From Niabella yanshanensis (GTDB taxonomy: Bacteria; Bacteroidota; Bacteroidia; Chitinophagales; Chitinophagaceae): a DNA stretch of 64,000 bases. Below are positions 1-8,509 of the stretch, piece after piece (position 1 is the first letter of the stretch; each line of letters starts with the position of its first letter). The stretch lies in NCBI RefSeq assembly GCF_034424215.1, contig NZ_CP139960.1:4340001-4404000 (forward strand), read 5' to 3'. The notes under the pieces were generated by a model, which worked only from the letters and a program-made list of their open reading frames with translations, did not search any database and had not been told where the DNA came from. A program made the position numbers and the translations under genes.

Positions 1-41
1 GTAAAACGATTTTATAATCTCCATCGCAACATTAAGCCATA

Positions 42-671
42 TTATTTTGTACGAATAACAGGAATATGCAGGTGCTTTTGAGCAATGACATCTAAAAAGA
101 AGCGTAGTTTTTCATCCAGGAAAAATGATATGTGATGCTTTTGATGGTGATAGGTTTCTAAGGTAATAGTGATGCCATAGCTTCTCCCGCTTTTGAATCT
201 TTTATAGCTGATCTCCATAATACCGGAGTAGGGTACACGGTTTATCTTTAATAATTTAGGAATGATAATGTCATTCTCAGCAAAAAGATAGGGAGCTATA
301 TTGGCTGATAGCCGGGGTACCGCTTTTGTATATTGTTGGTATAGCAGCAGGTGCCCGGCATCTAGTTCAAACAGCAGTTGAATAAAGCGGTTCACCCGGT
401 AGCTGGTAAATAGAATGATCGGAAGGAATACCAGGAATAAAAGCAGCAACACTCCCAATAGCGGCAAAGCAAATTCAAAAAAGGTTTTATTCCGTATATC
501 ACGTTCGATGAAATTCATGTATACGGCGTACACCATATAGGTGAACAACCCCAATGGAATCAATACAAAAATGCCTGCGAGGAAATTTCTCAGGCGCTTC
601 AATCCACGGATTTCCTTTTGTTGGAACTCTTTCAGGTGGCTGGTTCCCGTTGCAGATGGGTGTGGAATCAT
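42..671 (-). CDS. Two-span membrane protein of unknown function
   Basis: I do not recognise this 209-residue protein. It has a basic, soluble N-terminus of about 28 residues and two strongly hydrophobic segments at roughly 30-52 and 66-90. A C-terminal part of about 115 residues contains repeated beta-strand-like stretches (for example 'SYGITITLETY' and 'HISFFLDE'). This topology, a short hairpin in the membrane followed by a cytosolic beta-rich domain, resembles bacterial PH-like or YcxB-type proteins, but that is only a resemblance. The start is an ATG at 669-671. It is transcribed away from rpsA and the two share a spacer of about 200 bases with nothing coding in it. No neighbour suggests a role. 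Confidence 0.7.
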   Translation of the reverse strand: MIPHPSATGTSHLKEFQQKEIRGLKRLRNFLAGIFVLIPLGLFTYMVYAVYMNFIERDIRNKTFFEFALPLLGVLLLLFLVFLPIILFTSYRVNRFIQLLFELDAGHLLLYQQYTKAVPRLSANIAPYLFAENDIIIPKLLKINRVPYSGIMEISYKRFKSGRSYGITITLETYHHQKHHISFFLDEKLRFFLDVIAQKHLHIPVIRTK

Positions 672-835
672 CAGGGCAATTTAATGCGGATTCCCAAAAA
701 ACGGGCAAATAATGGCCGGAGATATCATTCATGGGAAATTTTTTAATTTTAATTTGCATAACATGTTTACAGTCAACGTGTTGCGGGGATTCTAATTCCC
801 GGCGCTGAAAAATACGGATACCGGGATAAATAACG

Positions 836-843
836 TACCTTTG
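836..843 (+). promoter_or_regulatory. Bacteroidota -7 promoter element for rpsA
   Basis: TACCTTTG matches the TAnnTTTG -7 element read by the Bacteroidota primary sigma factor. It lies 33 bases before the ATG at 877, so transcription would start near 850. No convincing -33 TTTG is visible at the usual distance. The element overlaps the TTG at 841, which therefore cannot be the translation start of rpsA. Confidence 0.5.
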
Positions 844-876
844 CAGTCCGAATTTTTAAAACCCTTCGGATTTTTT

Positions 877-2823
877 ATGAATTTTTATTTTAAACAATTA
901 AACGCTGATGCACAGGAGAACGCTGGCGCTACCGAACCGGTAGAGGAAGCTTCTGCAGCGACAACAAACGCACCTGAGGCACCTGCTAAAGCTCCCGTAG
1001 CTGAGGTGGTGGAAACTGCGCACGATGATTTCGATTGGAGCGTAGACAAACGTAATGTTTCTTCTTATTCTAAAGAAGAAAAAGAAAAGTATGACAAAGT
1101 TTACGACAACACTTTCATCCAGTTGAATGACGGTGAATTAGTAAACGGTACCGTTGTAGGTCTTACTAATACTGATGTTGTATTAAACATTGGTTTTAAA
1201 AGTGATGGCCTTATCTCTTTGAACGAATTCCGTGATATCCAGGGCCTGAAAATTGGCGATGAGGTAGAAGTGATGATCGTTGAAAAAGAAGACAGGGACG
1301 GACATCTGAACCTGAGCCGCAAGCAAGCCCGCACTACCCGTGCATGGGAAAAAATTGTTGAGGTTAACAAAACAGGTGAAGTGGTTACCGGTTTGGTTAC
1401 TTCTAAAACTAAAGGCGGTCTTATTGTTGATGTATTTGGTATGGAAACCTTCCTGCCAGGTTCTCAGATTGACGTTAAGCCTGTTACAGATTACGATCAG
1501 TTTGTGGGCAAAACAATGGAGTTCAAAGTGGTTAAGATCAACGAAACCATTAAGAATGCGGTTGTTTCTCATAAAGCGCTTATCGAAAGCGATATGGAAG
1601 CTCAACGTGCTGAGATCATTGGTAAACTGGAAAAAGGTCAGGTATTGGAAGGTACCGTTAAAAACATCACCGACTTTGGTGCATTTATGGACCTGGGCGG
1701 CTTAGACGGCTTACTATATATCACAGATATTTCATGGGGACGTATTTCTCACCCGAACGAGGTGTTAAAAATGGATCAGAAACTGAACGTGGTGGTATTG
1801 GATTTCGACGACGAGAAAAAACGTATCAGCCTTGGTTTAAAACAATTAACGCCACATCCTTGGGATGTATTACCGGCAGATATTGCTGAAGGTAATACCG
1901 TAAAAGGTAAAGTAGTTAATATCGAAGACTACGGTGCATTCTTAGAGATCTATCCAGGTGTTGAAGGTTTAGTACACGTAAGTGAAATTACATGGGCTAA
2001 CACACCAATCAATGCTAAAGACTTCTTCAAATTAGGCGATGAGCACGAAGCGAAGATTGTTACTTTAGATAAAGATACCCGCAAAATGAGCCTTTCTATC
2101 AAGCAATTGACAGAAGACCCATGGAACGATATCGAAAGCAGGTTTGCTGAAGGTACCAAGCACGAAGGCGAAGTGAAAAACATCACTAACTATGGTGTAT
2201 TCGTTGAGCTGGCGCAGGGTATTGGCGGTATGATCCACATCAGCGACTTAAGCTGGTTAAAACGTTTCAACCACCCGGGTGAGTACACTAAAGTGGGCGA
2301 AAAAATCGACGTGATCATCTTAGGTATCGACAAAGAAAACCGCAAGCTGCAGTTAGGACACAAACAACTGGAAGAAGATCCCTGGAACACCCTTCAGGAT
2401 ACATTTGCTATCGGCACTGTACATGAAGGAACCATCACCCGTAAAGATGACAAAGGTGCTACCATTCAACTGCCTTACGGCTTAGAAGGTTTTGCTCCTA
2501 ACCGTCACCTGAACACAAAAGATGGCAAATCTTTAGGTTTGGATGAAACTGCAGAGTTTGTTGTAATTGAGTTCGATCGCAATGAAAAACGTATTGTGGT
2601 ATCTCATGCACGCGTGTGGGAACAAGAACAATATGCAGAGCGTGAAGGCGTGAAAAAAGCAGAACGTGCAGAAGCTGAAAAAACCAAGAAAGCAGTAAAA
2701 ACCATCCAAAGCAAAGTTGAAAAAGCGACTTTGGGTGATTTAGGTGTATTGGCTGATCTGAAGAAGAAAATGGATCAGGAAGCGAATGCAAAACCTGCAT
2801 CTGACAGCGAAGAAAAAGCATAA
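877..2823 (+). CDS. rpsA: 30S ribosomal protein S1
   Basis: Binds mRNA and helps load it onto the 30S subunit. After an acidic, Ala/Pro/Glu-rich N-terminal tail there are six consecutive S1 (OB-fold) repeats. They open with 'GELVNGTVVG', 'GEVVTGLVTS', 'GQVLEGTVKN', 'GNTVKGKVVN', 'GTKHEGEVKN' and 'GTVHEGTITR'. The third to fifth are the most canonical, with 'DFGAFMDL' and 'YGAFLEI' type motifs. The tail is a Lys/Glu-rich helix. I chose the ATG at 877 (about 648 residues); the frame is open to a TTG at 841, but that codon lies inside the likely -7 promoter element. No Shine-Dalgarno is seen, as is common in this phylum. The gene looks monocistronic, with its own promoter and a terminator directly downstream. 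Confidence 0.97.
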   Translation: MNFYFKQLNADAQENAGATEPVEEASAATTNAPEAPAKAPVAEVVETAHDDFDWSVDKRNVSSYSKEEKEKYDKVYDNTFIQLNDGELVNGTVVGLTNTDVVLNIGFKSDGLISLNEFRDIQGLKIGDEVEVMIVEKEDRDGHLNLSRKQARTTRAWEKIVEVNKTGEVVTGLVTSKTKGGLIVDVFGMETFLPGSQIDVKPVTDYDQFVGKTMEFKVVKINETIKNAVVSHKALIESDMEAQRAEIIGKLEKGQVLEGTVKNITDFGAFMDLGGLDGLLYITDISWGRISHPNEVLKMDQKLNVVVLDFDDEKKRISLGLKQLTPHPWDVLPADIAEGNTVKGKVVNIEDYGAFLEIYPGVEGLVHVSEITWANTPINAKDFFKLGDEHEAKIVTLDKDTRKMSLSIKQLTEDPWNDIESRFAEGTKHEGEVKNITNYGVFVELAQGIGGMIHISDLSWLKRFNHPGEYTKVGEKIDVIILGIDKENRKLQLGHKQLEEDPWNTLQDTFAIGTVHEGTITRKDDKGATIQLPYGLEGFAPNRHLNTKDGKSLGLDETAEFVVIEFDRNEKRIVVSHARVWEQEQYAEREGVKKAERAEAEKTKKAVKTIQSKVEKATLGDLGVLADLKKKMDQEANAKPASDSEEKA

Positions 2824-2842
2824 TCATTTTTCTTTTAATAGC

Positions 2843-2877
2843 AATGCCCTGGATTCAACTCCGGGGCATTTTTTTTG
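2843..2877 (+). terminator. Rho-independent terminator of rpsA
   Basis: A hairpin with arms AATGCCCTGG and CCGGGGCATT (one mismatch) and an ATTCAACT-like loop is followed by a run of eight or more T. It begins 20 bases after the rpsA stop codon. Confidence 0.85.
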
Positions 2878-2909
2878 CAGGTATGTTCCATAATAAAATG
2901 ATCCTTTTT

Positions 2910-3914
2910 ATGCTTAAATTTTACGTAGCCACTTTTATGATGTTAACTACATTGCAATTGTGGAGCCAATCAGAGCGGCTCAAAGCACTTGATGTAAATC
3001 TTGAAAATTATGAATACCCGTTTGTAGTATCCTATATCCATCTTTCAACACAGCAACAGTCGCTAAAGATGGCCTATATGGACGTAAAGCCGGAAAAACC
3101 CAATGGCAAAACGATGGTGTTGCTGCATGGCAAAAATTTCAACGGCGCTTATTGGAGGCAAACGGCCAATGCCCTGTCGGATAAAGGTTTCAGGGTAGTG
3201 ATTCCCGACCAGGTGGGTTTTGGCAAATCATCGAAGCCGCAACACTTTCAATATACATTTCAGCAACTGGCACAGCATACGAAAGCGTTGTTGGATAGCC
3301 TGGGAATTGGGAAAGCAGCGATATTGGGTCATTCTATGGGAGGCATGCTGGCTACACGTTTTGCATTAATGTATCCCGAAACAACATGGAAGCTGATATT
3401 GGAAAACCCGATAGGACTGGAAGACTGGAAATTGAAAGTACCCTATCAATCGGTAAATGACTGGTACAAGCGGGAGCTGGGACAGTCTTACGACAGAATA
3501 AAAAACTACCAGTTGAAGAGCTATTATGATAATCAGTGGAAGCCCGCTTACGACGAATGGGTGAACCTGCTGGCTGGCTGGACCGTGAATAAAGACTATC
3601 CTTTAATAGCCTGGAATGCGGCACTTACCTATGATATGATCTTTACGCAACCCGTGGTTTATGAGTTGGATAAAATAAAAACCTCCACCTTACTGATCAT
3701 CGGCACCCGCGACCGAACAGCATTAGGAAAGGAACTGGCTTCTCCTGCCGATCAACCAACAATGGGTTTATACAATAAACTGGGTAAGCAAACGGCAGCC
3801 AAAATAAAGGGGGCGGTACTGAAGGAGTTGGACAATGTGGGGCACCTGCCGCATATTGAAAGCTTTGACAGGTTTATTAAGCCCCTTTTGGATTTTCTTT
3901 CAGCTCCTGAATAA
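2910..3914 (+). CDS. Exported alpha/beta hydrolase
   Basis: Alpha/beta-hydrolase-fold protein of about 334 residues. An N-terminal signal peptide (MLKFYVATFMMLTTLQLW, ending near the SQ pair) sends it to the periplasm or outer surface. An HGKNFNG oxyanion loop is at about residue 73, 'DQVGFGKSSKP' follows, and the nucleophile elbow GHSMGG has Ser near residue 142. An acid region 'GTRDRTALGK' and a C-terminal 'VGHLPHIE' supply Asp and His, so the triad looks complete. The substrate cannot be told from sequence. In-frame ATGs also occur at 2883 and 2898; 2910 gives the best signal peptide. The longest frame (from 2844) starts inside the rpsA terminator and is not credible. The 3' end overlaps the convergent RES gene by 15 bases. 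Confidence 0.88.
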   Translation: MLKFYVATFMMLTTLQLWSQSERLKALDVNLENYEYPFVVSYIHLSTQQQSLKMAYMDVKPEKPNGKTMVLLHGKNFNGAYWRQTANALSDKGFRVVIPDQVGFGKSSKPQHFQYTFQQLAQHTKALLDSLGIGKAAILGHSMGGMLATRFALMYPETTWKLILENPIGLEDWKLKVPYQSVNDWYKRELGQSYDRIKNYQLKSYYDNQWKPAYDEWVNLLAGWTVNKDYPLIAWNAALTYDMIFTQPVVYELDKIKTSTLLIIGTRDRTALGKELASPADQPTMGLYNKLGKQTAAKIKGAVLKELDNVGHLPHIESFDRFIKPLLDFLSAPE

Positions 3915-4355
3915 ACGCTCATCAACACGCAATTGCCGGGTGTAAACAACCATGATCTTTTTAAATAGCGGATGTGCCGGGTTCAACAAGACATTAAATT
4001 CTTCAGGCATTACAGCCGATGGAATTTGAAGTGCCAGGTAATCGCCGTCCTGAATAAATTGATCGCCTATATATTTGAGATGATCCGGTGGCGGGCTGGT
4101 AAACCAGTTCTCTGGTAATTGCGTGCCTGAAAGTTCTGTTATGCTGATCTCCGGAATTTCAAGACAAACCATGCAAAGCTCAATTTTGGGCAGTGTTGTA
4201 ATATGTACAATGCTTTCCAGCATGGCAAGTGAGGGTGAGGCTGCGGTGTATAAAATATAGGTTCCCTTATTATGCCAGCGGCCGGGAAACCGGGAAGCGC
4301 CCGTGCCGCTCAGGTCATCTATGTATTTACATTTGCTGATGCGGTAAACTTTCAT
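3900..4355 (-). CDS. RES-domain toxin of a RES-Xre toxin-antitoxin pair
   Basis: A RES-family protein of about 151 residues. RES toxins such as MbcT act on intracellular NAD+ (by phosphorolysis or hydrolysis) and stop growth unless bound by their Xre-type antitoxin. The family pattern is visible: an N-terminal 'VYRIS', then 'GRWHNKG' (Arg26-Trp27), 'YILYTA' (Tyr36) and 'LAMLESIVH' (Glu47), the usual Arg/Tyr/Glu active-site region. The start is the ATG at 4353-4355; an upstream TTG adds only five residues. It follows the antitoxin gene by about 56 bases on the same strand, the usual order for this family, and its end overlaps the convergent hydrolase gene by 15 bases. The choice between phosphorylase and hydrolase activity is not decided here. 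Confidence 0.88.
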   Translation of the reverse strand: MKVYRISKCKYIDDLSGTGASRFPGRWHNKGTYILYTAASPSLAMLESIVHITTLPKIELCMVCLEIPEISITELSGTQLPENWFTSPPPDHLKYIGDQFIQDGDYLALQIPSAVMPEEFNVLLNPAHPLFKKIMVVYTRQLRVDERLFRS

Positions 4356-4411
4356 TGGGTAAATGATCAATCGTTTTATAACGCAAACTTTGTTTCCAAT
4401 TCCTGGATTTT

Positions 4412-4945
4412 CTAGGCAAAAATGCCGTGTTCTATACGGCCCAGCTCTTCGGTTAGAAACTGGATACCCATAGATGTGTCTAAAAAAGTTTTAGGCTTTT
4501 GATTTCCGAGGGCGCCGATAGGGGAATCCATCCATATTTTAAATTGCTCAAGATCTTCAAAAACTGCTGCACCTTTTGAGTATAAGAGCGCCAGCTCTAT
4601 AATCCGTTCGGTTTGTTCGGTGTTCAGTTTTTGGCCGGGTGTGTAGCGTCTTAAAGTTCTTTCTGAAGTGTGTACCATTGATGCTATTTCAGCGCTCGTG
4701 AAGCCTGCTGTTTCTGCAAGATGGTCTAATGCTTTTTTAGGAATTCCTTTGCGTATATAGCTAATAACAGATAACGTATTCTTTGCTTCATCCAAATCAT
4801 CGAGCTCGCGTTTGATACCCAGGATTTCGAAAGGATTAGTTTTGCTGCCGGCACCAGCAGCGGCGTTATAAGCTACAGCTGCTTCCTGCAGTATAAACGC
4901 GTTATTTTCTTCGCTGCTATCATATTTGTCTTTCCGTGCTTTCAT
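4412..4945 (-). CDS. Xre/MbcA/ParS-type antitoxin (DUF2384)
   Basis: The partner antitoxin, 177 residues. The N-terminal 60 residues are variable. A helix-turn-helix-like region lies at about 72-120 ('FTSAEIASMVHTSERTLRRY'). The C-terminal 50 residues are the DUF2384 toxin-binding domain, with 'WMDSPIGALGNQKPKTFLDT' leading into 'LGRIEHGIFA'. In this family the domain covers the RES active site and the HTH represses the operon. The start is the ATG at 4943-4945. Two near-identical 11-base direct repeats (4952-4962 and 4973-4983) just upstream are candidate operator sites. Family and pairing are secure; regulation is inferred. Confidence 0.9.
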   Translation of the reverse strand: MKARKDKYDSSEENNAFILQEAAVAYNAAAGAGSKTNPFEILGIKRELDDLDEAKNTLSVISYIRKGIPKKALDHLAETAGFTSAEIASMVHTSERTLRRYTPGQKLNTEQTERIIELALLYSKGAAVFEDLEQFKIWMDSPIGALGNQKPKTFLDTSMGIQFLTEELGRIEHGIFA

Positions 4946-4951
4946 GTCATT

Positions 4952-4983
4952 GTTATCTGTCCTAAAGTTACGGTCATTTGTCC
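4952..4983 (-). promoter_or_regulatory. Candidate operator/promoter of the RES-Xre operon
   Basis: On the plus strand GTTATCTGTCC (4952-4962) and GTCATTTGTCC (4973-4983) are direct repeats with 9 of 11 identical bases, 21 bp apart (two helical turns). Between them, reading the minus strand, is TAACTTTA (4970-4963), one base off the TAnnTTTG -7 consensus. This arrangement fits autorepression by the HTH antitoxin. It is inferred from layout only. Confidence 0.4.
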
Positions 4984-5052
4984 GTATTTGAAAATTTACT
5001 TTTCCACCCCGAAAATGAAGACGCTGGGTAACGGCAGGCTATTGAGCCAGTA

Positions 5053-5459
5053 TTACTTTTTCATGCGTACATAGGTTGTAATGCCGCCATCTTGCCAGCA
5101 GGGTGGTATAGAGATGATAAGGGTATCTTTTGAAAGCCGTACTTGATTATGGCCACCTGATTCGTATTCAATCGCCCAATAGTTGGTGGTTTCCCATTTA
5201 CAGGATGTAATATTCCGTTTAGTAATTTTAAAGCCCTGGGAAGATTTTAATATCGCGTTTTCGTATCGATTTATTGTTCCATCAGCTTTCAATTCTATAT
5301 AGGTGCCGTTACCAGGTTCAAAACTTTTCTCTCAGGAGGTTCGAAACTCACCGACGATCGTATTTCCCAGCTGCCGTAAAACCGGCTTGTGTTTATATTA
5401 TCTTTTTTACAGGAGCTTATAAGCAAGGTAAGTAAAGCTGAGAGTAGAATGGTTTTCAT
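5053..5459 (-). pseudogene. Frameshifted small lipoprotein gene
   Basis: Two adjacent reading frames together make one lipoprotein. The first, from the ATG at 5457-5459, encodes a lipoprotein signal ('LLISSC' lipobox, Cys17) followed by KKDN and 'GSWEIRSS', then runs into a stop. The second frame resumes with 'KSFEPGNGTYIELKADGT' and ends at 5053. 'W-E-x-R ... PGNG-x-Y' is familiar from small Bacteroidota lipoproteins. A one-base loss within the GAGAGAAAA run (plus strand about 5325-5335) would explain the break, since adding one base there joins the frames. It may be a true pseudogene or a sequencing error. Function is unknown. Confidence 0.7.
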
Positions 5460-5511
5460 TATAGTGTTTTTTATATGGACGTGGATGATAGCGTGAACGC
5501 AACCGGTGATA

Positions 5512-5541
5512 AAAAAAACCGGCCCGAGGCCGGTTTTTTTA
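5512..5541 (-). terminator. Terminator downstream of the TonB receptor gene
   Basis: A perfect GC-rich hairpin (ACCGGCC, CGA loop, GGCCGGT) is flanked by A and T runs on both sides, so it could work in either direction. It lies 14 bases beyond the stop codon of the TonB-dependent receptor. Confidence 0.85.
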
Positions 5542-5555
5542 TTTTATGTGGTGTA

Positions 5556-8264
5556 TTAGAAAGTATATCTTAAAGTTAAAGCCCATGTACGACCCAGGCC
5601 AAAATAAACCTGATTGGCATCTGCTATACCTTTGTACAATCGACCTGTAGATTCGTAAGTTCCTTTACTCGGATCATTTGCAACTATGTTGTCTGTTGCT
5701 TTAATAACAGTAGTGGCATCTGATAAATATATGGAATGAAGCAAGTTGTTGACATTAAATCTAAGACGTAGGTTTTTATTATTCTTCAAAAAGAACTTGT
5801 AAGATAGACCCGCGTCCATGATGTTGTAAGCTGGCAATTCTAAATTATCCTTTACAACTCTCGTAGCATAGTTATTGGCATAATATCTCCAGTCTGCATC
5901 TACTGATAATCCTTTTACTATGTCATACTTACCGCCTAAACCAAATGTTGTTTGAGCCGAACCCCCAACTTTACCTCCATCTACATCTGTGCGGCTTTCT
6001 TCGAGAAATTCCAGCCCTTCGTTTCTCAAAGTAGCTAATACATCTCCGTTATATTCCCAGTTACCTAAAGAAACAAAACCGGTGATGTTCAATTTATTTA
6101 TCGGTCTTAAAACAAAGTCTAGTTCAACACCTGTATGTACCTGTTCTACACCCTGGTTAGATGTATATACAAAATCTCCGGCAGGCACAGTAATGCCACT
6201 ACCATATGTTTTGTCTGCACTTAATCTTGTAGAAGTTGTGGTAACTCTGTCGCTCCATGAGGTCCTGTATGCGTTAACCGAAGCAGTAAAAATCGGAGAC
6301 GTAAAACTATACCCTAATTCCAAGCCTAGAATCTTTTCGTTTGAGGTTAAGGGGTTTATTTCATTGGTGAAATTAAGGTAGATGTTGTCATGGTAGGGTT
6401 GGCGTGAGTAGTATCCGGCATTTGCATAAACTATGTGATTTTGCGCAGGTTTGTAACTAGCTCCTCCTTTAACGTTAAAGCCCATGTTGTTTACTTTGTC
6501 AGCATCTTTAAACTCCGGTAAATAGTCATAAATGTCTTGTCTTTTATGAGATTGAGTAGAAACTGCACCTTGGAAAAAAGTTGAGAATACATCTGTAGCA
6601 TATTCTAATTGGCCAAAGAGGCCGCCATATGTAATATTTTCACCATAATCATAGTCAATTTTTTGATTATCGTCTATTGTATTGAAGAAGGCCTTCCATG
6701 GATCAGCCTTCATTGACTGATTTACGGTATTCATTGTTAATTGAGAAGCAGGTGAATGATCTGCGCCTCTCAGTCCTCTTCCTTCTGTCCATCCTTCCAA
6801 TCCCAGAAAGTTTTCAACTTGTCTGTAGTGAGATCCTTTGTAGGTTCTCAGATCCATACCTACATTTAATTTCAGATTTTCGCTTAGCTTCTTGCCTAAA
6901 TTTGATACAACTCCATACCATGCATGATTATTCATGGAGGAACGGATGAGGTAGTTCCCCTTTGCCTGACTGCCGATTCCATCTGGTGTACCGGTGGTGT
7001 TTTTGGCGTAAACAGAATCAAAAAGATACTGCCCGTTAGCATCTACTTTTCTAGGCCCATTGCTACTACTGTTGCCATAGTTGCCGGTTCCCCCACCTCT
7101 ACCCCAGGAAGCATAAACAACTGTGGATAAATCGGTTGTTGAATTAATATTGAAGTCCCAGTTGAAGTTTGCAACTGGTTTGTGATAAAAGTTTCTTCTT
7201 TCAGAGAGGTATTCTCCGTTCAGGTAACCCCAGTTCCCATTATATTTACGTCCATATTTCTGATAGTCAGTGATATTGTCCGCGAAATTTTGGTCATGCC
7301 ATTGAGGTGCTCCAGTTAAAAGGAAATTGAAGTTATGCCTATCAGAAGGTTTGTACCCGATTGATAAGAAATAGTTTTGCCCTTGTCCTCTTGTTCCATC
7401 ATTATAGCCATCGCCCTGCCAGTGAGAAAGCATAATACTTGCCCCCCATCCATTTTTGCTTAGCCCCGTATTGTACCCGATGGCGCCTTTATAATAGTTA
7501 TCGTTTGCGATACCAAAGGAAGCAAAACCTCCCTGCCGCATCTCGGTTGCTTTAGTTACAAAGTTCACAGTACCGCCAACAGAAGAGATTGCTAATTTTG
7601 ATGAACCCAAACCTCTTTGTATCTGAATGGCATTAGCGATATCTGACATACCTGACCAATTCGACCAATAAACCAAACCATCTTCCATACCGTTTATAGG
7701 TTGACCGTTTAATAAGTAAGCTGTATTGTCCTGGCCGAAACCGCGTACAAATACACGCGAGTCTCCAAAACCGCTAGCTTGATTACCTATGTAAACCGAA
7801 GGCGTATTAACCATCGCCTGGGTAACATCTCCGGTTCCTATTTTGTCTTGTATATCGGTTCCCTTAATTGTTGATACAGCTATTGGAGTGGCTCTGTCTC
7901 TCGCCAAGTCAATAACCCCTTTACCCACTACAACTATTTCTTCAAGACTTGTAGACTCGGTTTTTTTCAAAAGTATGGTTCCTAAGTTAGATACAGTTCC
8001 GTTTTCTGCAATTTTAAATGTAAGAGTCTGCGGATCGTAACCCACATGGGAAAGTTTAATATTACCTGACTTTTGTGTTACTGCGGCTGTGAACGTTCCG
8101 TCCTCTCCAGTTACAGCTCCTGTGCCTGACGATGGTGTAACCGTAACGCCGAGTACGGGTTGATTTGTTTCAGCATCTAATACTTTTCCAGTAACAGATT
8201 GTGCCTGGACTATTGCGGCCGATAAAAATACCAGCGCAATAAAAAGGAAAATTTTCTTTAGCAT
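5556..8264 (-). CDS. TonB-dependent outer-membrane receptor with carboxypeptidase-like N-domain
   Basis: About 902 residues. A signal peptide ends in 'AAIVQAQ'. Next comes a carboxypeptidase-regulatory-like/CNA-B-type beta domain (about 25-105, 'GKVLDAETNQPVLGVTV'), a TonB-box-like 'EEIVVVGKG', and a plug domain (about 125-240) with 'SRVFVRGFGQDNTAYLLNGQ' and 'GGTVNFVTK'. A beta-barrel ending in 'WALTLRYTF' completes it, with the terminal Phe expected for BAM recognition. The architecture is that of a siderophore or small-molecule TonB receptor, not a SusC; no SusD-like gene is nearby. The ligand is unknown. The start is the ATG at 8262-8264; an in-frame TTG eight codons upstream is less likely. 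It appears to be a single-gene unit bounded by hairpins. Confidence 0.93.
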   Translation of the reverse strand: MLKKIFLFIALVFLSAAIVQAQSVTGKVLDAETNQPVLGVTVTPSSGTGAVTGEDGTFTAAVTQKSGNIKLSHVGYDPQTLTFKIAENGTVSNLGTILLKKTESTSLEEIVVVGKGVIDLARDRATPIAVSTIKGTDIQDKIGTGDVTQAMVNTPSVYIGNQASGFGDSRVFVRGFGQDNTAYLLNGQPINGMEDGLVYWSNWSGMSDIANAIQIQRGLGSSKLAISSVGGTVNFVTKATEMRQGGFASFGIANDNYYKGAIGYNTGLSKNGWGASIMLSHWQGDGYNDGTRGQGQNYFLSIGYKPSDRHNFNFLLTGAPQWHDQNFADNITDYQKYGRKYNGNWGYLNGEYLSERRNFYHKPVANFNWDFNINSTTDLSTVVYASWGRGGGTGNYGNSSSNGPRKVDANGQYLFDSVYAKNTTGTPDGIGSQAKGNYLIRSSMNNHAWYGVVSNLGKKLSENLKLNVGMDLRTYKGSHYRQVENFLGLEGWTEGRGLRGADHSPASQLTMNTVNQSMKADPWKAFFNTIDDNQKIDYDYGENITYGGLFGQLEYATDVFSTFFQGAVSTQSHKRQDIYDYLPEFKDADKVNNMGFNVKGGASYKPAQNHIVYANAGYYSRQPYHDNIYLNFTNEINPLTSNEKILGLELGYSFTSPIFTASVNAYRTSWSDRVTTTSTRLSADKTYGSGITVPAGDFVYTSNQGVEQVHTGVELDFVLRPINKLNITGFVSLGNWEYNGDVLATLRNEGLEFLEESRTDVDGGKVGGSAQTTFGLGGKYDIVKGLSVDADWRYYANNYATRVVKDNLELPAYNIMDAGLSYKFFLKNNKNLRLRFNVNNLLHSIYLSDATTVIKATDNIVANDPSKGTYESTGRLYKGIADANQVYFGLGRTWALTLRYTF

Positions 8265-8454
8265 AGAAAAAATAGTTTTAAGCCGCAAAGAAACGCAATA
8301 AATTTTAACATTTTAGAGGCTTATGTTAACAAATTGTAACCTCGCTTTAACATATTTAGATATTGATTAACATCAAGATTAGAGGAATTTCAAGGGCTTA
8401 TCGATGCTGGGTTAACAATTATTTAATGTTGTTAACTCCGTTTTATACAAAAAC

Positions 8455-8483
8455 GAAAAAACCTGTCAAATATTTGACAGGTT
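8455..8483 (-). terminator. Terminator of the M42 peptidase gene
   Basis: A perfect 24-base inverted repeat (AACCTGTCAAAT / ATTTGACAGGTT) is followed, on the minus strand, by a run of T. It sits about 27 bases beyond the stop codon of the M42 peptidase gene and before the TonB receptor gene. Confidence 0.8.
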
Positions 8484-8509
8484 GAAAAGAACTTGAAACC
8501 CGGAATTTT

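Noticed and set aside
2844-2909. Upstream extension of the alpha/beta hydrolase
   Set aside because: The extra 22 codons would start inside the rpsA terminator and would place a hydrophilic segment before the signal peptide.
5556-8264. SusC-type polysaccharide-utilisation locus
   Set aside because: The receptor has the carboxypeptidase-like domain but no SusD partner, no glycoside hydrolase and no sigma/anti-sigma pair nearby.
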